Below, in pieces: positions 59,486-64,000 of a DNA stretch of 64,000 nucleotides. The notes beneath the pieces are model-generated. The model was not told the DNA's origin, did not search any database, and saw nothing but the letters and a program-made list of their open reading frames with translations. Source of the stretch: Homarus americanus (Eukaryota; Arthropoda; Malacostraca; Decapoda; Nephropidae); the NCBI RefSeq assembly GCF_018991925.1, contig NW_024753828.1:1287620-1351619 (forward strand), in the 5' to 3' direction. A program made the position numbers and the translations under genes. How positions within the stretch are numbered: the stretch's first letter is position 1; the number at the start of each line of letters is the position of its first letter.

Positions 59486-60384
59486 CCCTACAACCCTGAC
59501 CTCCTGGGGACACACACACATACCCGACAGCCCTGACCTCCTGGGGACACACATACATAACCTACAACCCTGACCTCCTGGGGGACACACACACATACCC
59601 CTACAGCACTGACCTCCTGGGACACACACAAACCCTACAGCCCTCCTGGGACACACACACACATACCCCACAACTCGACCTCCTGGGGACACACACATAC
59701 CCTACAGCCCTGACCTCCTGGGACACACACACACACACACACACACACCCCTACAACCCTGACCTCCTGGGGACACACACATACCCTACAGCCCTGACCT
59801 CCTGGGACACACACACATACCCACAGCCCTGACCTCCTGGGACACACACACACACACAGCCCAGTCCTGACCTCCTGGGGACACACACACATACCCCGCA
59901 GCACTGACCTCCTGAGAGACACACACACACACACACACAAACCCTACAACTCTGACCTCCAGGGGACACACACACACATACCTGATAGCCCTCCTGGGAC
60001 ACACACACACACATACCCCTACAGCCCTGACCTCCTGGGGGACACACACACACCGACAGCCCTGACCTCCTGGGACACACACACACACACATACCCTACA
60101 GCCCTGACCTCCTGGGGATACACACATAACCTACAACCTGACCTCCTGGGGACACACACACACACACCATCCCTACATCTCTGACCTCCTGGGACACACA
60201 CACACACACATAACCTACAGCCCTGACCTCCTGGGACACACACACCCTATAGCCGGACCTCCTGGGGCACACACACACATACCCCAGCCCTGACCTCCTG
60301 AGACACACACACACACACATCTACCCAGCAGCTCTGACCTCCTGAGACACACACACACACACATACCCACAGCCCTGACCTCCT

Positions 60385-60445
<61 letters not shown>

Positions 60446-61250
60446 CCTACAGTCCTGACCTCCTGAGACACACACACACACACATACCCCAGCCTTGACC
60501 TGAGACACACACACACACACACACACATACCCTACAGCACTGACCTCCTGAAACACACACACATACCCTACAGCCCTGACCTCCTGGGACACACACACAC
60601 ACACACACACACATACCCTACAGTCCTGACCTCCCGGACACACACACACACACACACAAACATGCCCTACAGTCCTGACCTCCCTGGGGACACAAACATG
60701 CCCGACAGTCCTGACCTCCCTGGGGACACAAACATGCCCTACAGCCCTGACCTCCCTGGGGACACAAACATGCCCTACAGTCCTGACCTCCCTGGGGACA
60801 CAAACATGCCCTACAGTCCTGACCTCCCTGGGGACAGAAACATGCCCTACAGCCCTGACCTCCCTGGGGACACAAACATTCCCTAAAGCCCTGACCTTCC
60901 TGGGGACACACACACATACCCTACAGTCCTGACCTCCTGGGGACACACACACATATCCTGCAGTCCTGACCTCATGGGGACACACACACACCCCTACACT
61001 CCTGACCTCCTGGGGGACACACACACACACATACCCTACAGCCCTGACCTCCTGGGGGACACACACACATACCCTACACTCCTGACTTGCTGGGACACAC
61101 ACACACACATACCCTACAGTCCTGACCTCCTGGGGTACACACACACATACCCTACAGTCTGCCATACTCCTGACTGGAAGGCCCATGTAAATAACATAGT
61201 CAAGGCAGCCTCGTACCGTCTCTACATGCTACGACGAATTAGGTCACTTA

Positions 61251-61834
61251 CAGTGCCGGATTTAAACCTGTGGAGGCCCATGGGCAGCCTCTTTGTGGAG
61301 GCCCCCCTCATTATAACTACCCAAGAGGGTGGGGTGGCGCTGTAAGCCCCCCGGGAAAATTTTGAAATTTGAACACTTCTTTGGAGAATTTTGAAGCCAT
61401 ATGCAGTTATATTGAAGAAATTAGAACATTGAGAAATTTTTAATTAACTGTATATTTATTGATAGTGTTCAAATTCCCAACACACACCCACACACAAAAG
61501 TGAGACATGACTGGAGTCATTCATGTGGTTTCAAGTCGACCAGCCCTGATATAGCTACTACCGCACATGTCAAAAAAATTCAAGAGACTTCACAGAAAAG
61601 AATATATTATTAGTTGTTACAGAGGGATGATTCTTTGCATTATTCATGAATTTCAAGGAGTAGCTAGACTAATTTCTATCACGCTTCTTGCTGAATATAG
61701 TTTTACGTGATGGAATAGATAAACATGAATTTTAAAGAATGAAAATAAAAATAATCCAAATGAATAAAAAATAAATAAAATATTGTAATATGTGGAGGCC
61801 CCTGGGCAGCTACCCACTCCTGAATCCGGCCCTG
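61251..61834. mobile_element. hAT-type MITE, cagtgccggattt ends
   Basis: Left tip cagtgccggatttaaacc; right-tip complement cagggccggattcagg. The flanks gtcactta (61243-61250) and gtcacttg (61835-61842) agree at 7 of 8 positions. Subterminal gtggaggccc blocks occur near both ends in inverse arrangement. 584 bp, no transposase. Confidence 0.88.
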
Positions 61835-61874
61835 GTCACTTGAGACACCCACGCCAGAGCTGAGGACCATCTAC

Positions 61875-62250
61875 AACGCCTTTATTCTCATCAAACCAGC
61901 GTAGGCGTCACCAGCCTGGTCGTCTTCTCTCAACTCCACCCAACAACATCAGCTAGAGAAGGTACAGAAAAGGGCCTGCAGAATCATGCTCGGCGCAGAA
62001 TACTCCGGCTACACCAACGCTCTCTCCACCCTGGAAATGCCATCCCTCAGTGACCTCCACCACCAAGCACTGGAAAGGTTTGGCAGTGGACTACTGCTCC
62101 ACCCTCGTCATTGCCACCTGCAGTCCCCCACCCAACTCGCTCAGTCCGCCACTACAACAAAATTCAGCCCATAAGAGCCCGCACCGATAGATATAAGAAC
62201 AGCACCATCCCATCTATTGTTAAAATAATAAACAACTCCTGATTTATGTA
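61875..62250 (+). pseudogene. LINE family A ORF C-terminus (second copy)
   Basis: Frames at 61840-62180 carry the C-terminal region of the same polymerase as 5929-7002 (QLEKVQKRACRIMLG; LSDLHHQALERF). A stop after ILIKPA (~61901) and a frameshift near 62130 break it. It lacks the RT core altogether. Confidence 0.75.
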
Positions 62251-62657
62251 CTGTACAGCCGTGTAAATGTATTCAATGCATATTATATCATTATGTCTAA
62301 ATCAAATGTAAGTCTGCATATTTTCAGCCACCAGCTGCAACTATTAATAAACCGTTTATTATTATTATTACAGTCCTGACCTCCTGGGGGACGCATGCAC
62401 ATACTCTACAGTCCTGACCTCCTGGGGGACACACATACAAACCCTACAGTCCTGACCTCCTGGAGGACACACACAAACATACCCTACAGTCCTGACCTCC
62501 TGGGGGTCACACACACACATACCCTACAGCCCTGACTTCCTGGGACACACACACACATACCCTACAGCCCTGAGTTCCTGGGACACACACACACATACCC
62601 TACAGTCCTGACCTCCTGGGACACACACACACACATACCCTACAGCCCTGAGTTCCT

Positions 62658-62694
<37 letters not shown>

Positions 62695-63218
62695 CCTACA
62701 GCCCTGACCTCCTGAGGACACACACACACCACCCTACAGCCCTGACTTCCTGGTACACACACATGCACACATACCCTACAGCCCTGACTTCCTGGAGGAC
62801 ACACAACATACCCTACAGCCCTGACCTCCTGGGAGACACACACACACACACATACATTGCAGCCCTGACTTCCTGGGGACACACACACATACCCTACAGC
62901 ACTGACCTCCTGGGGACACACAAACACACACATACCCTATAGCCCTGACCTCCTGGGGACACACACACATACCCACAGCCCTTACCTACTAGGACACACA
63001 CACACACACACACCACATTGCAGCCCTGATTTCCTGGGGACACACACACATACCCTAGCAGCCCTGACCTCCTGGGGAACACACACACACCCTACAGCCC
63101 TGACCTCCTGGGGACACACACACATGCCCTACAGCACTGACCTCCTGGGGACACACACACATGCCTTACAGCACTGACCTCCTGGGACACACACACACAC
63201 CTACAGCCCACCTCCTGG

Positions 63219-63286
<68 letters not shown>

Positions 63287-63348
63287 ACAGCACTGATCTC
63301 TGGGGACACACATACACACACATACACTACAGCCCTGACCTCCTGGGG

Positions 63349-63380
<32 letters not shown>

Positions 63381-63659
63381 CACCAGCACTGATCTCCTGA
63401 GGGACACACACACACACACACACACACATACCCTACAGCCCTGACCTCCTGGGGGACACATACACACACACACCCAACAGCACTGACCTCCACACACACA
63501 CCCAACAGCACTGACCTCCTGGGGGACACACACACATAACCTACAGCCCTGGCATCCTGGGGGATACACACACATACCCTACAGCCCTGACCTCCTGGGG
63601 GACACACACACATACCCTGCAGCCCTGAACTCCTGGGGGACACAAACACACCCTACTGA

Positions 63660-63940
63660 GTTGCTTATACAAATATGAAATATGGCTTGGGTTATAGAAT
63701 AAATTGTGATCATCAGAAAGTGTAAAATGACTATAGTAACTTAGTTATATTGAAAACTGCTTAGCCCCTCCCCAGCCAGTGGCAGTAGGGGAGGGTGTAT
63801 CAAGTGTAGGGTGGAGGGGCATATTATACAGCTTCTAATAGCAGCATTGTATGACATCATTGATCTTTGGTTAATGAAATACTTAGGAATCGAAGAATGT
63901 AATGCAAATCAATTAATACTCAGCCAATGAGAAATTGAGT
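63660..63940. other. Unassigned flank
   Basis: Single-copy-looking AT-rich sequence after the array. No gene, RNA or element ends identified. Confidence 0.4.
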
Positions 63941-63944
63941 ACTA

Positions 63945-64000
63945 CAGTGGTCCCTCGGTTAACGAACGGTTCGATTAACGAAATTTCGGTTAACGAATTA
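63945..64000. mobile_element. Left end of a cagtggtccc-family element, continues beyond window
   Basis: Starts after TA (63943-63944) with cagtggtccctcggttaacg. The core ttaacgaa is repeated at 63959, 63975 and 63990, spacing 16 and 15: the cleanest view of the iteron layout in the window. Confidence 0.9.

Larger units (their letters stand above)
61160..62368 (+). mobile_element. LINE family A, 5'-truncated, inserted in minisatellite B
   Basis: Coding remains are PDWKAHVNNIVKAASYRLYM, then after an insertion ETPTPELRTIYNAFI, LEKVQKRACRIMLGAE and a terminal RARTDRYKNS-like end in another frame. The 3' end has atattttcagcc, aataaaccgttt and (ATT)n. A probable target duplication tacagtc lies at 61153-61159 and 62369-62375, so the LINE landed in an existing array unit. 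A hAT-type MITE (61251-61834) interrupts it. Confidence 0.88.
58346..63655. repeat. Minisatellite block B, ~36-bp unit
   Basis: Same unit as block A, roughly 110 copies by length, and more regular: fewer homopolymer losses. It contains a homogenised sub-block at about 60660-60900 (units with cctccctggggacacaaaca) and several long CA expansions (59185-59222, 59442-59482, 60390-60442, 63222-63282). A LINE interrupts it at 61160-62368. Confidence 0.97.

Noticed and set aside
49018..63649. Many long CVCVC / VPQEVRAVG-type open frames, up to about 320 codons
   Set aside because: They follow from a ~36-bp unit being divisible by three. The CA run length changes by two bases between units, so frames break constantly, and both strands show them.

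Overview
The window is eukaryotic, AT-rich and built almost entirely of transposable elements and tandem repeats. Dense pogo/Tigger DNA transposons, BEL/Pao and LINE remnants, long (CA)n and (TA)n tracts and one possible spliced exon suggest an arthropod, most plausibly a decapod crustacean. This is inference from repeat content; no host gene is recognised by name. A run of exactly 100 N (57600-57699) marks an assembly gap.

Layout. 1-4.0 kb: a truncated Tigger-type element, a TA microsatellite, a short MITE, LINE fragments and one candidate host exon (3692-3889, minus). 4.0-11.1 kb: a four-level nest. A TA-flanked MITE (4042-11084) holds a Tigger (4369-10919), whose transposase gene is split by two LINEs; one LINE holds a complete 2.27-kb hAT-like transposon with a long open transposase frame. 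11-13.6 kb: diverged repeats. 13.65-17.87 kb: a pogo-like element with its own nested MITE. 18.35-25.7 kb: four TA-flanked Tigger relatives, including a transposase gene (19624-21525) broken by a single stop codon. 25.7-37.8 kb: diverged repeats, many short TA-flanked MITEs and a cluster of hairpin-forming repeats. 37.8-44.1 kb: a possible LTR, a degraded BEL/Pao pol region split by a MITE, and another deleted Tigger. 44.1-48.3 kb: nested Tigger MITEs and a hAT MITE with perfect 8-bp target duplications. 48.6-63.7 kb: two blocks of a roughly 36-bp minisatellite, each preceded by the same ~640-bp head sequence, separated by a LINE fragment and the N gap; the second block contains a LINE that itself contains a hAT MITE.

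How the parts relate. Autonomous-type Tigger/pogo transposases sit beside many short elements that share their terminal and subterminal sequences, which fits mobilisation in trans. Across more than ten terminal-inverted-repeat families the layout is the same: CAG at the tip, then a family-specific 7-10 bp core repeated at about 15-17 bp spacing. Families with one shared subterminal backbone carry different cores, suggesting that end sequences diversify together with the CENP-B-like DNA-binding domains that read them. Several insertions can be ordered in time because intact empty sites or restored reading frames lie in the same window.
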